From a virus, in the IMG/VR virus record IMGVR_UViG_3300036781_000493, positions 1 through 50,647 of that record: DNA of 50,647 nucleotides; one strand, 5' to 3'. The stretch's first letter is position 1; every line of letters starts with the position of its first letter. The notes below the pieces were generated by a model. It was not told where the DNA came from. It did no database searches and saw only the letters and a program-made list of their open reading frames with translations. Below, in pieces: positions 14,694 through 23,084 of this stretch. The position numbers and the translations under genes were made by a program.

Positions 14694-15692
14694 ATGGCAA
14701 ACGAAAACGCAAAGACGGCTGCAGTTGCAGCAAAGGCAACTGACTCGGCAGCAACCGGCACGACCACGGCAGCAGGTGCTGCTACTCCGGTTGTGGAGTC
14801 CAATCCGAATGCGGCTATCGTTCCGTTGACGGATAAGGACAAAATCAAGTCCATCAAAGCGGCGCTTGGAAGTGACCGCGTTTCGTTCACGACTCAGACG
14901 ATCAAGGACGCCAACGGCAAGGATGTCGTTTCGACGGCATTTGAGCAGGCGGAAGCCAAACTCTTTGAGGCCGCTGGCAAGACGAATTCCTTCCATGGAC
15001 TCGAGGTCATCGCACGTGATGGCATCGAAACGGCCGACCGGATCGTTGTCGCAACCGTCGGCGTTCGCATCAAGGCAGTTGGCGACTCGCCCGCAGTCAA
15101 CGGTTACAAGGCAATCGTGGCTTTCAGCCAGCCCACGGTCGAGGAATTCTTGCAGTCGCTGGAAGAATCGGCAATGGACTTCGTTCGCAAGCTGATCGAA
15201 CGTGAAGCGACGGACGTACAGTTCTCGCAGATTCGTCAGGCCGAAACGATTGCACAGTTGCAGCAAGCCGTTGAAGGCGTTCCTCAGGATGTCAGCGGCA
15301 TCGTCGTTACCAGTCGTGAGACTGGCAACGGACTCGATACGGATGTATTCGATACCATGTGGTCGCCCTTCCGCATCGGCTGGCTGAAAGAGAAGGCTCC
15401 CGCTCTTGTCGAGTTGCTGCCTCAGAAGCCGGAAGTCATCAAGGCGATTCGTTCAAAGGCATATGCCCTTGCCAATCCGAAGACGGCAGCAATCGAGGAA
15501 CGCGACTTCTTCGTTCGTATCGCCAACGCCATGATCGCGCTTGCTCCGAACTTCAAGGACAAAGACGGCAAGGATGCGCCTCAGGATACGTCAGTTATCG
15601 AATCGTGGCTTGCAGAGCGCGACACGCTGGCACTGAATTACAAGGCCGAGATTGTTCCGGATGCCAGCAAGCTGGCCGGGCTGGACTTCTAA
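14694..15692 (+). CDS. Abundant-looking hypothetical protein (332 aa) ending in LDF
   Basis: This is an unrecognised protein with a disordered Ala/Thr N-terminal 45 residues, a folded alpha/beta core (RIVVATVGVRIKAV, YKAIVAFSQPTVEEF) and a helical C-terminal half ending KLAGLDF. Its codons are GC-rich and regular, as in the capsid and ssDNA-binding protein genes, which suggests high expression. It has its own promoter-like sequence and two strong hairpins downstream, so it is probably a single-gene transcript. The acidic DF tail recalls ssDNA-binding protein tips and two early proteins here; an ssDNA or replication role is only an inference. Confidence 0.85.
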   Translation: MANENAKTAAVAAKATDSAATGTTTAAGAATPVVESNPNAAIVPLTDKDKIKSIKAALGSDRVSFTTQTIKDANGKDVVSTAFEQAEAKLFEAAGKTNSFHGLEVIARDGIETADRIVVATVGVRIKAVGDSPAVNGYKAIVAFSQPTVEEFLQSLEESAMDFVRKLIEREATDVQFSQIRQAETIAQLQQAVEGVPQDVSGIVVTSRETGNGLDTDVFDTMWSPFRIGWLKEKAPALVELLPQKPEVIKAIRSKAYALANPKTAAIEERDFFVRIANAMIALAPNFKDKDGKDAPQDTSVIESWLAERDTLALNYKAEIVPDASKLAGLDF

Positions 15693-15709
15693 GCCACTCG
15701 ATCATTCAA

Positions 15710-15747
15710 TAGTCGCCAATCAACTCAACTCACTCGATTGGCGACTA
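15710..15747. terminator. 12-bp perfect hairpin after the 332-aa gene
   Basis: TAGTCGCCAATC (15710-15721) and its exact complement (15736-15747) enclose a 14-base loop. There is no T-run directly after it, so it may protect or process the RNA end rather than terminate. A true terminator follows 30 bases on. Confidence 0.6.
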
Positions 15748-15776
15748 CCAGCATAAACAACCTACCCAAACTAATG

Positions 15777-15808
15777 ACTCGACTATCACTCGATAGCCGA
15801 GTTTTTTC
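15777..15808 (+). terminator. Rho-independent terminator
   Basis: A stem ACTCG-a-CTATC / GATAG-c-CGAGT with a 4-base loop runs straight into TTTTTT. This fits an intrinsic terminator for the 332-residue gene. Confidence 0.75.
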
Positions 15809-15860
15809 GTTTTAATAGATGCTATGCATTGTTCGATGGCTGTTGACAGTGAGTCGATAT

Positions 15861-15874
15861 TGTTCACGTGAACA
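15861..15874. promoter_or_regulatory. 14-bp perfect palindrome, operator-like
   Basis: TGTTCACGTGAACA is a perfect palindrome 12 bases downstream of a TTGACA hexamer. It sits where a dimeric regulator would control transcription of the 228-residue gene. The binding protein is unknown. Confidence 0.5.
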
Positions 15875-16022
15875 AAACGGGAAACTCGCGGCAGCACAGG
15901 CAGATGGGGAATGCATGCGGCAAAGTCGAACCCGCGCCAGTGACGCGCTATGAGTCAAATAGAGCCTATTGCTATTGAGTCGTTAAAATGTTAGATTTGG
16001 GAAGACAGCAATAGGGCTGTTT

Positions 16023-16046
16023 CACTCGATCACTCGATCACTCGAT
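16023..16046. repeat. Three tandem copies of CACTCGAT
   Basis: The 8-base unit CACTCGAT is repeated three times without a gap, followed by CA and the ribosome site of the next gene. The same word recurs many times inside that gene and in intergenic regions nearby. Confidence 0.9.
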
Positions 16047-16063
16047 CAAAAGGACTCAATCTA

Positions 16064-16750
16064 ATGTTCACTCACTCGCTGGTTTCTCACTCGATCAATA
16101 CCGTTAAGTCTCAGGTCGCACAGATGTTTAACGTTTCGACTCGCAAGCATGGTGGACTACGGTTCTTTAAGCTCGGCAGGATCAATATCAGTGTGTCAGT
16201 GTCGAGGGCCGCCAAGTCACTCGATATAGAGTCAAACACACTCGATAGCCGCTATCACTCGATCAACACCTCTCTGGCGCAGTCCACATTCATGCCAAGC
16301 GACTCGATCCTCGATTTCAATGGTGAAACGCCCGTCTTTGACTCGTTTACCATTGATGAAATGGCTCGCCGCAACGCAGTTGCACGGCACTATGCTCAAG
16401 TGCCCCTCGAACTGGTCGACACTGACTCAGACTATCGAAACCTGATTGACTCACTAGCAAACCACGACTTCGGTCCTGTTGAGCCACTCGATCCTATCTC
16501 ACTCGATCACGTAACGGCATCGACTCGATTGCCACCTGCCCAAATCCCTCTTCCGCGCACCTGCTTTGACTCCCTCGACCCCTACGATTACGCAGCTGTT
16601 GATCATGGATTCGAACGGTATGTTGATCGGAGCGAAGAGTTCAATAATAAAGGGGGAAAATGGCTTGGCTTGCTCATATTGATTCTCATTCCCATTTGCA
16701 TGCTTATTGGGATTCAATTGGGCGTGCTTTTGTTCAATTGGATTGGGTAA
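16064..16750 (+). CDS. C-tail-anchored membrane protein in motif-rich DNA (228 aa)
   Basis: This is an unrecognised protein. A Ser-rich N-terminal half is followed by an acidic middle (LVDTDSDYRNLIDSL) and a single C-terminal membrane helix (WLGLLILILIPICMLIGI) that would anchor it. The coding DNA is packed with ACTCGAT and GACTC, often read as Ser-Leu-Asp or His-Ser, so the DNA word seems to shape the protein sequence. AAAGGA nine bases before the ATG supports the start. It stands alone between two structured intergenic regions. A host-membrane role is inferred from the tail anchor. Confidence 0.75.
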   Translation: MFTHSLVSHSINTVKSQVAQMFNVSTRKHGGLRFFKLGRINISVSVSRAAKSLDIESNTLDSRYHSINTSLAQSTFMPSDSILDFNGETPVFDSFTIDEMARRNAVARHYAQVPLELVDTDSDYRNLIDSLANHDFGPVEPLDPISLDHVTASTRLPPAQIPLPRTCFDSLDPYDYAAVDHGFERYVDRSEEFNNKGGKWLGLLILILIPICMLIGIQLGVLLFNWIG

Positions 16751-17091
16751 AACCTTGAGCCGCCAACCTATTCGGCCTATGACTCATGCAAATGATAGGC
16801 CGAATACTCTTCCTGCCTACCACAACCTGACCTTGAATCCTTAATACTCTACTTAATGACTCAACATTCGCTCGCTTCGCTCGTCTTAAATGGAACTCAC
16901 TCCGTTCGTGTTTGTTGTTCGTCTTCGACTCACGACGCAGCTTATGCTACGCAAGCGCTGCTTTTCTCGAACCGGGGGGTATAAGCCCCCCATTCCCGCG
17001 GCGGATTCCGCGCAATAATATAGCTCTCTAACCAAACGACTTGTGCACAGTCGGGCCAACCGCCCAGGAATCAGGAAGTCAGGAGATAAAG
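16751..17091. other. Structured intergenic region before the terminase operon
   Basis: No gene is seen. Besides the hairpin at 16770 it contains the repeat CGCTCG-CTT-CGCTCG (16869-16883), a stem-loop followed by TTTT (16937-16965), a G6/C6 hairpin with a TATAAG loop (16974-16991) and a small GC stem (16998-17011). It could hold the late promoter, an RNA element or a packaging site, as it lies just before the terminase genes. None of these roles is proven. Confidence 0.5.
16770..16805. terminator. 11-bp perfect hairpin after the 228-aa gene
   Basis: ATTCGGCCTAT (16770-16780) and its exact complement (16795-16805) enclose a 14-base loop. It has no T-run. It matches the size plan of the hairpins at 15710 and 23085. 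Confidence 0.55.
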
Positions 17092-17961
17092 ATGAATATT
17101 CTGCAGAAGGCGATGCAGGGGGGGCAGGAGAGACTCGCGCAGAGGATCGGCAACGGGGGGAATGTTTATGTTGAGAGGGAGCCCGCGGAGGATTTGATAG
17201 TGAGTCAGATCGATGAGGACCCGTTGGCAAGAGCTGAGAGAGAGTTGAACTCAGCAGTGAATCAGATTGATGGCTACACTGAAGAGAGTCAGAAGAATAT
17301 TGATTCGGGGCCCCAACCCAGTGTTCCAGCGATTCTCAAGTGGGGACAGCTTCATGAGTCTATGCTGATCGCATGGATCACAGATGGGGACTGGTGGGGG
17401 GAGGATATGCAGGCGCTGGCCAAGCGACTCAACTCCGATGGCAGTGAGTTTGAATCAATAAGAAAACAGATTCCGGATGAAACCTGGCACGGCAAGCGGA
17501 TGGAAAAGCTGCTGGAGTTGGAAGAACTAAAGCAACGCGGATTCAATTGGGATAAGCTGGAAGGGGCCGCAATCAGCAAGTTAGTGACTCTCGTCACGAC
17601 AAAGCGATTGACTCTTCCTGAAATGCTAGCCGTGGCACGAGTGGCTAACCAAGCGACTAGAAGAGGCTCAACAGCAGGAGGAGCCATCATGGAAAAGCCT
17701 ATGGGTGGTAATGCGAATCAAACCAATGTTCAAGTGAACATGTATGGGCAGCCGATCGGTGATACCGCTCTTCCTGGACAGGGTGGAATCGGTAAGGTTA
17801 CCCTTAGTTTGAGTCAGAGAACGGTTAGCCAGCTGGGAAAAGGCAAAACGATCGAGGGTGAAGCCGAGCGTTTGCATGACACCGTGGAAATGTTGACTCC
17901 TGAAGATGTCAAAGGTCTGAATGAGTTGATTGAGCCTAAGGTTATTTCAGACGATGCATGA
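17092..17961 (+). CDS. Probable terminase small subunit / packaging protein (289 aa)
   Basis: The ATG at 17092 has AGGAG seven bases upstream, so it is preferred to an in-frame start at 17041. The protein has a disordered N terminus, a helical middle (PAILKWGQLHESMLIAWITDG, KLLELEELKQRGFNWDKLE) and a Gln/Gly-rich stretch near residue 200. It shows no clear motif. It overlaps the large terminase gene by 8 bases, which is the usual place for the DNA-recognition subunit. The call rests on position and helical character. Confidence 0.6.
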   Translation: MNILQKAMQGGQERLAQRIGNGGNVYVEREPAEDLIVSQIDEDPLARAERELNSAVNQIDGYTEESQKNIDSGPQPSVPAILKWGQLHESMLIAWITDGDWWGEDMQALAKRLNSDGSEFESIRKQIPDETWHGKRMEKLLELEELKQRGFNWDKLEGAAISKLVTLVTTKRLTLPEMLAVARVANQATRRGSTAGGAIMEKPMGGNANQTNVQVNMYGQPIGDTALPGQGGIGKVTLSLSQRTVSQLGKGKTIEGEAERLHDTVEMLTPEDVKGLNELIEPKVISDDA

Positions 17962-19516
17962 TTCTTTGGAAGTTCAAGTCGATATCAGTGATCTAATCGA
18001 GGCCATGCGCACCGACTGCGTAACCTTTTTTGGATTCTATCTTGAGGATGAACTGACTCAGGAGGTGCCAGATCTCCATGATGAGATCTGGTCTGAGTTG
18101 GTTGCTATCGTCCAGAAGGTAAATGCTGGAGACTGGACGGATTCACTGGGCGCAGCCATTGATCACTTGCAAAAAGTGTTCTGCGTGCCGCGCGGTCATG
18201 CTAAATCGACTCTCATTAAGCTCGCTGTCATCCTTTTTATGCGTTATAGCGTGCTTTCCTTCACGATGTATGTGTCTCTAACGAGCCCAGTGGCCAAAGC
18301 AGCCTGCAAAGACATCTTCAACTGGCTTACATCTGATCGAGAGTCGACTGTTTATGGCAAGCCAACGATTCACAAGGCGAATGAGACCGAGGGATTGTGG
18401 GAACTTACGATTCACACGCCAGACTGGGGTCTCAAGAGAATCTTGCTCAAGTCACTTGGGTCGGATCAGCAGGTACGTGGCACGAATCTTAACTCAAGAC
18501 GTCCTCAGTTGGTGATTGTAGATGACTGTGAGGACAATTCGACTGCATCTACAGATGAATCTCAGAAGAAACATGACATCTGGCTCTTTGGTAACATGCT
18601 AAAAGCGAGTGCGAAGAGGTCAGTTCGAATCTGGGTTGGCAATATGATCAATCAGAGGACGATGCTATATCGAATCTCGAAAGATCCTGACTGGAATCCC
18701 ACTGTCTATGGCGCGATCATCCGCGACAAGAAGACTGGACAGCTTAGAGCTTTGTGGGAAGGGATGTTTACCCTTGAGGGACTCCTGAAAGAATACAAAG
18801 ACTACCGAGCGAAAGGCGTTGGCCACGTTTGGATATATGAAATGATGAACATGACTCAAGATACAGTCATGCGAACTGGAATGGATGGAGCAGACAGACG
18901 TCCGCGTCCCACCCCCGACCAGGTCATCTCTGGATTCATCTGCATTGACCCAGCCTTTGGCGAGAATAAGTGGAATGACTTCTCTGGAATCACTGTTCAT
19001 GTCAAAACGCGGGATACGGTGCTGCCGTGGATGGTCCAATCAGAAAAATTTAGGTATTCGGAAGAAAAATTGCTTGATGAGGTGATGGCTCTCAGCTACT
19101 ATTGGAATATCACGACCTGGACGATCGAAGCGAACGCAGCTCAGAAGCTTTTGATTCCATTGTGGAAAGCTCTGCTCAAGATTCGAGGAATCGAAGACAA
19201 TCTTTTCGTTATGTTGCCTATGAATGGGGGCGGCCAATCGAAACAGTCAAGAATCTGGGCCTTTACCCACGTAGTTGAGTCAGGCGGTTATATCATTGCC
19301 GAAGAAGAGCAGGAATTTGTCGATGAGTTGGAGAAGTATGATCCAGAGTCGAAGGATCATGAAGACAGAATCGACTCAGGCGCCTATGGAATAATTGTGT
19401 GGGAAAAGCAAGGCCGATTGGTTAAAGATGCAATTAACGTTGGGGAGGCACTTGCGCTTATGCAGGATGGTTCGACTCCTCAGAACATACACCAATCGGA
19501 TTTGATTCCATATTAA
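17954..19516 (+). CDS. terL: Terminase large subunit
   Basis: The 520-residue packaging motor has an ATPase half with the Walker A-like CVPRGHAKST (about 77-86) and Walker B LVIVDDCED (about 186-194). The nuclease half begins near residue 329 with CIDPAFGENKWNDFSG, which supplies a metal-binding Asp. It pumps DNA into the prohead through the portal and cuts the concatemer. The ATG at 17954 overlaps the preceding stop (ATGCATGA). A TTG start eight codons earlier is possible but unlikely. It is followed after 10 bases by the portal gene. Confidence 0.93.
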   Translation: MHDSLEVQVDISDLIEAMRTDCVTFFGFYLEDELTQEVPDLHDEIWSELVAIVQKVNAGDWTDSLGAAIDHLQKVFCVPRGHAKSTLIKLAVILFMRYSVLSFTMYVSLTSPVAKAACKDIFNWLTSDRESTVYGKPTIHKANETEGLWELTIHTPDWGLKRILLKSLGSDQQVRGTNLNSRRPQLVIVDDCEDNSTASTDESQKKHDIWLFGNMLKASAKRSVRIWVGNMINQRTMLYRISKDPDWNPTVYGAIIRDKKTGQLRALWEGMFTLEGLLKEYKDYRAKGVGHVWIYEMMNMTQDTVMRTGMDGADRRPRPTPDQVISGFICIDPAFGENKWNDFSGITVHVKTRDTVLPWMVQSEKFRYSEEKLLDEVMALSYYWNITTWTIEANAAQKLLIPLWKALLKIRGIEDNLFVMLPMNGGGQSKQSRIWAFTHVVESGGYIIAEEEQEFVDELEKYDPESKDHEDRIDSGAYGIIVWEKQGRLVKDAINVGEALALMQDGSTPQNIHQSDLIPY

Positions 19517-19526
19517 GGAGAATAGC

Positions 19527-21506
19527 ATGTCTTATGACGGTCGAATCGATCCGACTCTGGATAAATACAAGATTCAGATGAACACGAGTAAGGTTCCTGC
19601 TGATGGCATGCAGTCGGACATTGTTCAGATCACGGATAAACAGAACAATGAGTTGATTGAGTATTTGCTTTGCCGCTTACAGCATGCCAATCAGAAGAGA
19701 ACTACCCGGATTCAACGCTACGCCAAAGTCGATCAGTTGATTTCGACATGGCAGAAGTTGAGTCCTGAAGATTCCAAACGAGATGTGCGCGAGGAGAATA
19801 CTGGCAAGCTGCAGGCGCTGCCGATGAATCTTCCTATCGCTGCTGCACACATTGATGATGCCGTTGCCTACTATGCTGAGGTCTTCGCTCCTCTCGGTGG
19901 TAACTTCTATCAGAATCCCAGCAAGCAAGAGACAACTGCTCAAATGAAAGAGCTCGTTCGGATGATGAACGAGGACACGCAGTTGAATCAATACTACATG
20001 CACGTGTGCAAGACTATGCGTGCATTGAACAAATACAACTTCGGCGGATTCCATGTTTCCTGGACAGATGGTGACCCCACTTCAGTTGGCGGTGAGACTC
20101 AGCCAGGCAACGTTGTCGAGAGTCTTGACATGTACAACTTCATTTATGATGAAGAAGTCAAGGACATGGATCGACTTCACAAAGAGGCTGAGTATGCCGC
20201 TCGAATCAGAAACCGATCGCGCTTGTGGCTCCTGAAGCAGTGGCGCAAGGGCAAGGTGATTCGAGTCGACAAGGTGGTTGGGCTCGGAAAAGCCAAGGCC
20301 GAGACTGGTTCGAACAATCCAAATACCAACAGTGCCAAGTTTTATAAGAATCCTCCTGCTAATACCAGGATGGAAAAGGATGGTCAGGATACGCGCACGA
20401 GCGATCAGGACTCAGGCCATGAAGTTGACTGGCATTCCTATGGGTTGAGTCTTGACTCAGATGTAGAGACTGAAATCAATGGCCATGAGATTATCCACAT
20501 GTATTGCTGGATCAATCCCAACCAGTTTGAACTTACTGAAGATGATGAGGACTCCCTTGAGCTTTGGGAGTTTACAATCTGCGATGCAGTCAACATCATT
20601 AATCTTCGTCCAGTTCCAGAGGCCACTGAGATTCCAATCTACGTGACCCGCATGAACATCGATGACATGAAGGAAGCGGCTAGGTCGATCGCTGAGTATC
20701 TTCGTCCCTTCCAACGATTCGTTTCCTTCTTGATGAATACTCACATCGAAGGAATCAAGGGATCTGTATGGGGACTCAAGGCCATTGACCCCAACATGTT
20801 CGATCCAAGCACCATCAAGAATGGTGAGACCTCAGGCTTGCTGGTTTCCAAGAAGCCTGGCTCTGATGTTCGTTCCGGATTCATGCAGCTTCAACAAAAC
20901 AATTCCGACACCCGCCAGAACATGCAGGATACCGGCGTGGTCATGGACTTGATGAAGCAGTTCTTCCCGAATCAAGCTATCCCAGCCCAAGTGGCAGGAA
21001 TGGATCGGGCGGTAAACAGCCAAGTCGCAGCCGTCATGCAGAGCGGTATGCGCAAGATGATCATGATGACTCGTCTTGTTGACTCCTCTCTGATGCTGCC
21101 AACAAGAATGGCTCAGTACCGCAACATTGCCCTCTATGATCCAGACAAGGCAATGATCAAGAACATTACCGAAGCACAAGTCGCCAATTTGCTCAACAGC
21201 GGCCTAGGCCAGATCGGCCGCGAAGCCGCCGCTGAGTCCGTGCGCAGCGTTCTGTTCGCCATCATCCAAAACCAAGAAGCAATGGGGACATTCGATGTAC
21301 CAGGACTCTTCACCCTCTGGAGTCAGCTACTCAACCTTGGAACCGACCTCGGTGACTTCGCCAAACAGCCCGTCGCTGCGGCAGTGGACGCGAACGGTAA
21401 CCCAATTGCGGGTGCAAGTCCTGAGTCAGCACCTGTCACAAGTGGCGGTGGGGATCAACCAGGCGGAACGGCTCCGGGAGTTGGCGGTGCGGCAGCTCCG
21501 GTATGA
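19527..21506 (+). CDS. Portal protein
   Basis: The 659-residue protein directly follows the terminase and has the helical, mid-length layout of podovirus portals: a dodecameric ring at the capsid vertex that docks the motor and later the tail. The region around residues 70-200 (AHIDDAVAYYAEVFAP, MHVCKTMRALNKYNFGGFHVSW) matches the portal wing style. The end is a disordered Gly/Ala/Pro tail. AAGGAG lies before the ATG. Assignment rests on position and overall sequence character, not a single motif. Confidence 0.88.
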   Translation: MSYDGRIDPTLDKYKIQMNTSKVPADGMQSDIVQITDKQNNELIEYLLCRLQHANQKRTTRIQRYAKVDQLISTWQKLSPEDSKRDVREENTGKLQALPMNLPIAAAHIDDAVAYYAEVFAPLGGNFYQNPSKQETTAQMKELVRMMNEDTQLNQYYMHVCKTMRALNKYNFGGFHVSWTDGDPTSVGGETQPGNVVESLDMYNFIYDEEVKDMDRLHKEAEYAARIRNRSRLWLLKQWRKGKVIRVDKVVGLGKAKAETGSNNPNTNSAKFYKNPPANTRMEKDGQDTRTSDQDSGHEVDWHSYGLSLDSDVETEINGHEIIHMYCWINPNQFELTEDDEDSLELWEFTICDAVNIINLRPVPEATEIPIYVTRMNIDDMKEAARSIAEYLRPFQRFVSFLMNTHIEGIKGSVWGLKAIDPNMFDPSTIKNGETSGLLVSKKPGSDVRSGFMQLQQNNSDTRQNMQDTGVVMDLMKQFFPNQAIPAQVAGMDRAVNSQVAAVMQSGMRKMIMMTRLVDSSLMLPTRMAQYRNIALYDPDKAMIKNITEAQVANLLNSGLGQIGREAAAESVRSVLFAIIQNQEAMGTFDVPGLFTLWSQLLNLGTDLGDFAKQPVAAAVDANGNPIAGASPESAPVTSGGGDQPGGTAPGVGGAAAPV

Positions 21507-21733
21507 CTCAGTACCTTCACGCATCAATAAAGAATCCTAAAGGCACTTTGCACGGCTACGCAAAGTACTCTGGAAACTTTCTTGAGTCTTGGGGACTGTT
21601 AATAGACGATGACCCAATCTGGGACTCCAAACTTCTCAACGTGCATGGAATCGAAGATCACAATTTCAAAGAGCAGCATGTTCATTGTGTCTTCATCTAT
21701 AAACCAGTCTCTGAATCTCTAGCGCGGATTTAA
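21503..21733 (+). CDS. Small hypothetical protein after portal (76 aa)
   Basis: Its ATG overlaps the portal stop as ATGA. The product is soluble, with Gly/Tyr/Trp-rich strands (GTLHGYAKYSGNF, HVHCVFIYKP). Being coupled to the portal it may assist head assembly, but no family is recognised. Confidence 0.7.
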   Translation: MTQYLHASIKNPKGTLHGYAKYSGNFLESWGLLIDDDPIWDSKLLNVHGIEDHNFKEQHVHCVFIYKPVSESLARI

Positions 21734-21743
21734 GAAGATGTTG

Positions 21744-21992
21744 TGTGTCCCTGCTGCTGAGTCGTCATCGAGGTATCCAGGCCAAACGTCGGACGGGGTG
21801 ACGAATCGGGGCGTCAATGACTATTTAGAAAAAATCGTAGGAGGAGCGAGCGAAGCGAAGCGAGTCCGTCAAGCGATTTTTTATCAAGAGTCATTGACGA
21901 ATCGATCGGCGGCCCGTACAGTTGGGGCTGGATACCTCGTCATGGCGCTCGGCTTTGCAGGATTCGCGACTTCTTCCTGTGTCCCTGCTGCT
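21744..21992. repeat. Compact insertion-like element: direct repeats around a long hairpin
   Basis: TGTGTCCCTGCTGCT occurs at 21744-21758 and 21978-21992. Between them two 25-base arms (21813-21837 and 21874-21898) are complementary at 22 of 25 positions, around a purine-rich 36-base loop with GAGCGAGCGAAGCG. The element fills the only sizeable gap in the head operon. It resembles a miniature palindromic mobile element or a structured RNA. An open frame that spans it (21738-22037) has no believable protein features. Confidence 0.6.
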
Positions 21993-22033
21993 AGATCGGA
22001 TTCAGGAAACTGGCTTTTAAAAGGAGAAACACA

Positions 22034-22270
22034 ATGACATTTTCAATCAACGAACTCATGCAGGTTCTTAAAGGGAACAATCCCACTGAAACGAATCTGC
22101 TTGCTCAATTCAAACAGAAACTCAAACAGGATGTCATTGATACTCTTGAATCTTGCGAAAATCCAGAGGTGGCTTATGAGCATGTGCTCAAACTCAGGGT
22201 CATCGATCGTTTCTTTTTTGAGCTTGAACAGTTAGGGGAATCACCCTCTGCTGAAGAACATCTGAACTGA
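22034..22270 (+). CDS. Small helical protein before scaffold (78 aa)
   Basis: A clear AAGGAG precedes the ATG. The product is an all-helical acidic protein (LLAQFKQKLKQDVIDTLESC, KLRVIDRFFFELEQL). Proteins of this size between portal and scaffold are common in podoviruses but have no agreed role. Confidence 0.75.
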   Translation: MTFSINELMQVLKGNNPTETNLLAQFKQKLKQDVIDTLESCENPEVAYEHVLKLRVIDRFFFELEQLGESPSAEEHLN

Positions 22271-22281
22271 AAGGAAAGGCT

Positions 22282-23067
22282 ATGCGTACTCTTCTTGGAC
22301 AATATGGCGGTAAAATTTCTTGGAATTCCGCGTTGCGGTCGCCTCCGGATGACAACAATATGAGTGGGACAGGAGCGGCTGATTCCAGTGGGGCAGGTGA
22401 CTCCGGAACAGGGACTGGTGAAGGTGACGCCAGCGGAACGAAGACTCCAAAGAGCGAAGATGATTTCGATCTCTCTGATCTTTACTCTGGTGACTCTGAA
22501 GAGGAACTCAACAAGCTGAATGTCCCCGGTGAGGACAAGCTGAACGACGGAATCGAGAGTATCACTGAGAGTGAGAAGGAAGCCAATCAAGCGCTCGGTA
22601 CGTCTATTGCCGGTGCGATTGATAGCTACAAGTTCAGTGAGTCGGACGTGCCTGATGATTTCGACCCGACGGATAAGCGCTCAGTCGCGAACTTCATGAC
22701 GTCGGTTCATCAAAAGGCAGTTCGGCACGCAATCTCGCTCACGGCGCCTATCATCACTCACGCGTTGAAGACTGTGATTCCGAAGCTGGAAAAGCGAATC
22801 GAGAATCAAGTTCAGCGCCACGGCAAGGTCAGCGAGGCTGACAAGGCATTCAATTCTCTCGGGTTTACGAATCCGGAAGACAAGGCACTGGCCAAGCAGT
22901 TCTTCGAACGTGGTCTTGCCAAGAATATGACTCATACGGCCGCAGCCTCTGCGACCAGAAATGCGATGAAGGCGCTGGGAAAGTCGGGGGCGACTCCGAA
23001 GACCGGCGGCCAAGAGAGCCCCTCTACTAAGTTTGGTGCAGACGCTCTCGATTCGATGTTTAACTAA
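22282..23067 (+). CDS. Probable scaffolding protein (261 aa)
   Basis: The protein begins with a low-complexity Gly/Ser/Asp-rich part (residues 25-60), then an acidic region and helices (HALKTVIPKLEKRIENQVQ, KALAKQFFERGLAKN). It ends in a short conserved-looking tail TKFGADALDSMFN. Acidic, helical, largely disordered proteins immediately before the capsid gene are typically scaffolds, which bind the coat protein through a C-terminal helix and leave the prohead. AAGGAAAGG precedes the ATG. Assignment is by position and composition. Confidence 0.75.
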   Translation: MRTLLGQYGGKISWNSALRSPPDDNNMSGTGAADSSGAGDSGTGTGEGDASGTKTPKSEDDFDLSDLYSGDSEEELNKLNVPGEDKLNDGIESITESEKEANQALGTSIAGAIDSYKFSESDVPDDFDPTDKRSVANFMTSVHQKAVRHAISLTAPIITHALKTVIPKLEKRIENQVQRHGKVSEADKAFNSLGFTNPEDKALAKQFFERGLAKNMTHTAAASATRNAMKALGKSGATPKTGGQESPSTKFGADALDSMFN

Positions 23068-23084
23068 ATTCCAGGACGGACTCT

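Larger units (their letters stand above)
15693..16063. other. Repeat-rich intergenic region
   Basis: No gene is seen. It contains two hairpins near its left end, a TTGACA at 15843-15848, the palindrome at 15861-15874, a long inverted repeat (AGCCTATTGCT at about 15965 against AGCAATAGGGCT at about 16006) and a triple CACTCGAT repeat just before the next gene. It is dense in GANTC and ACTCGAT words. Confidence 0.6.

Noticed and set aside
17041-17091. Longer N terminus for the probable small terminase
   Set aside because: The added residues come from structured intergenic DNA, and the ATG at 17092 has a good ribosome site.
21738-22037. Open frame of 99 codons over the insertion-like element
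   Set aside because: It translates inverted and direct repeats, has no clear ribosome site and lacks believable folding features; the DNA structure explains the sequence better.
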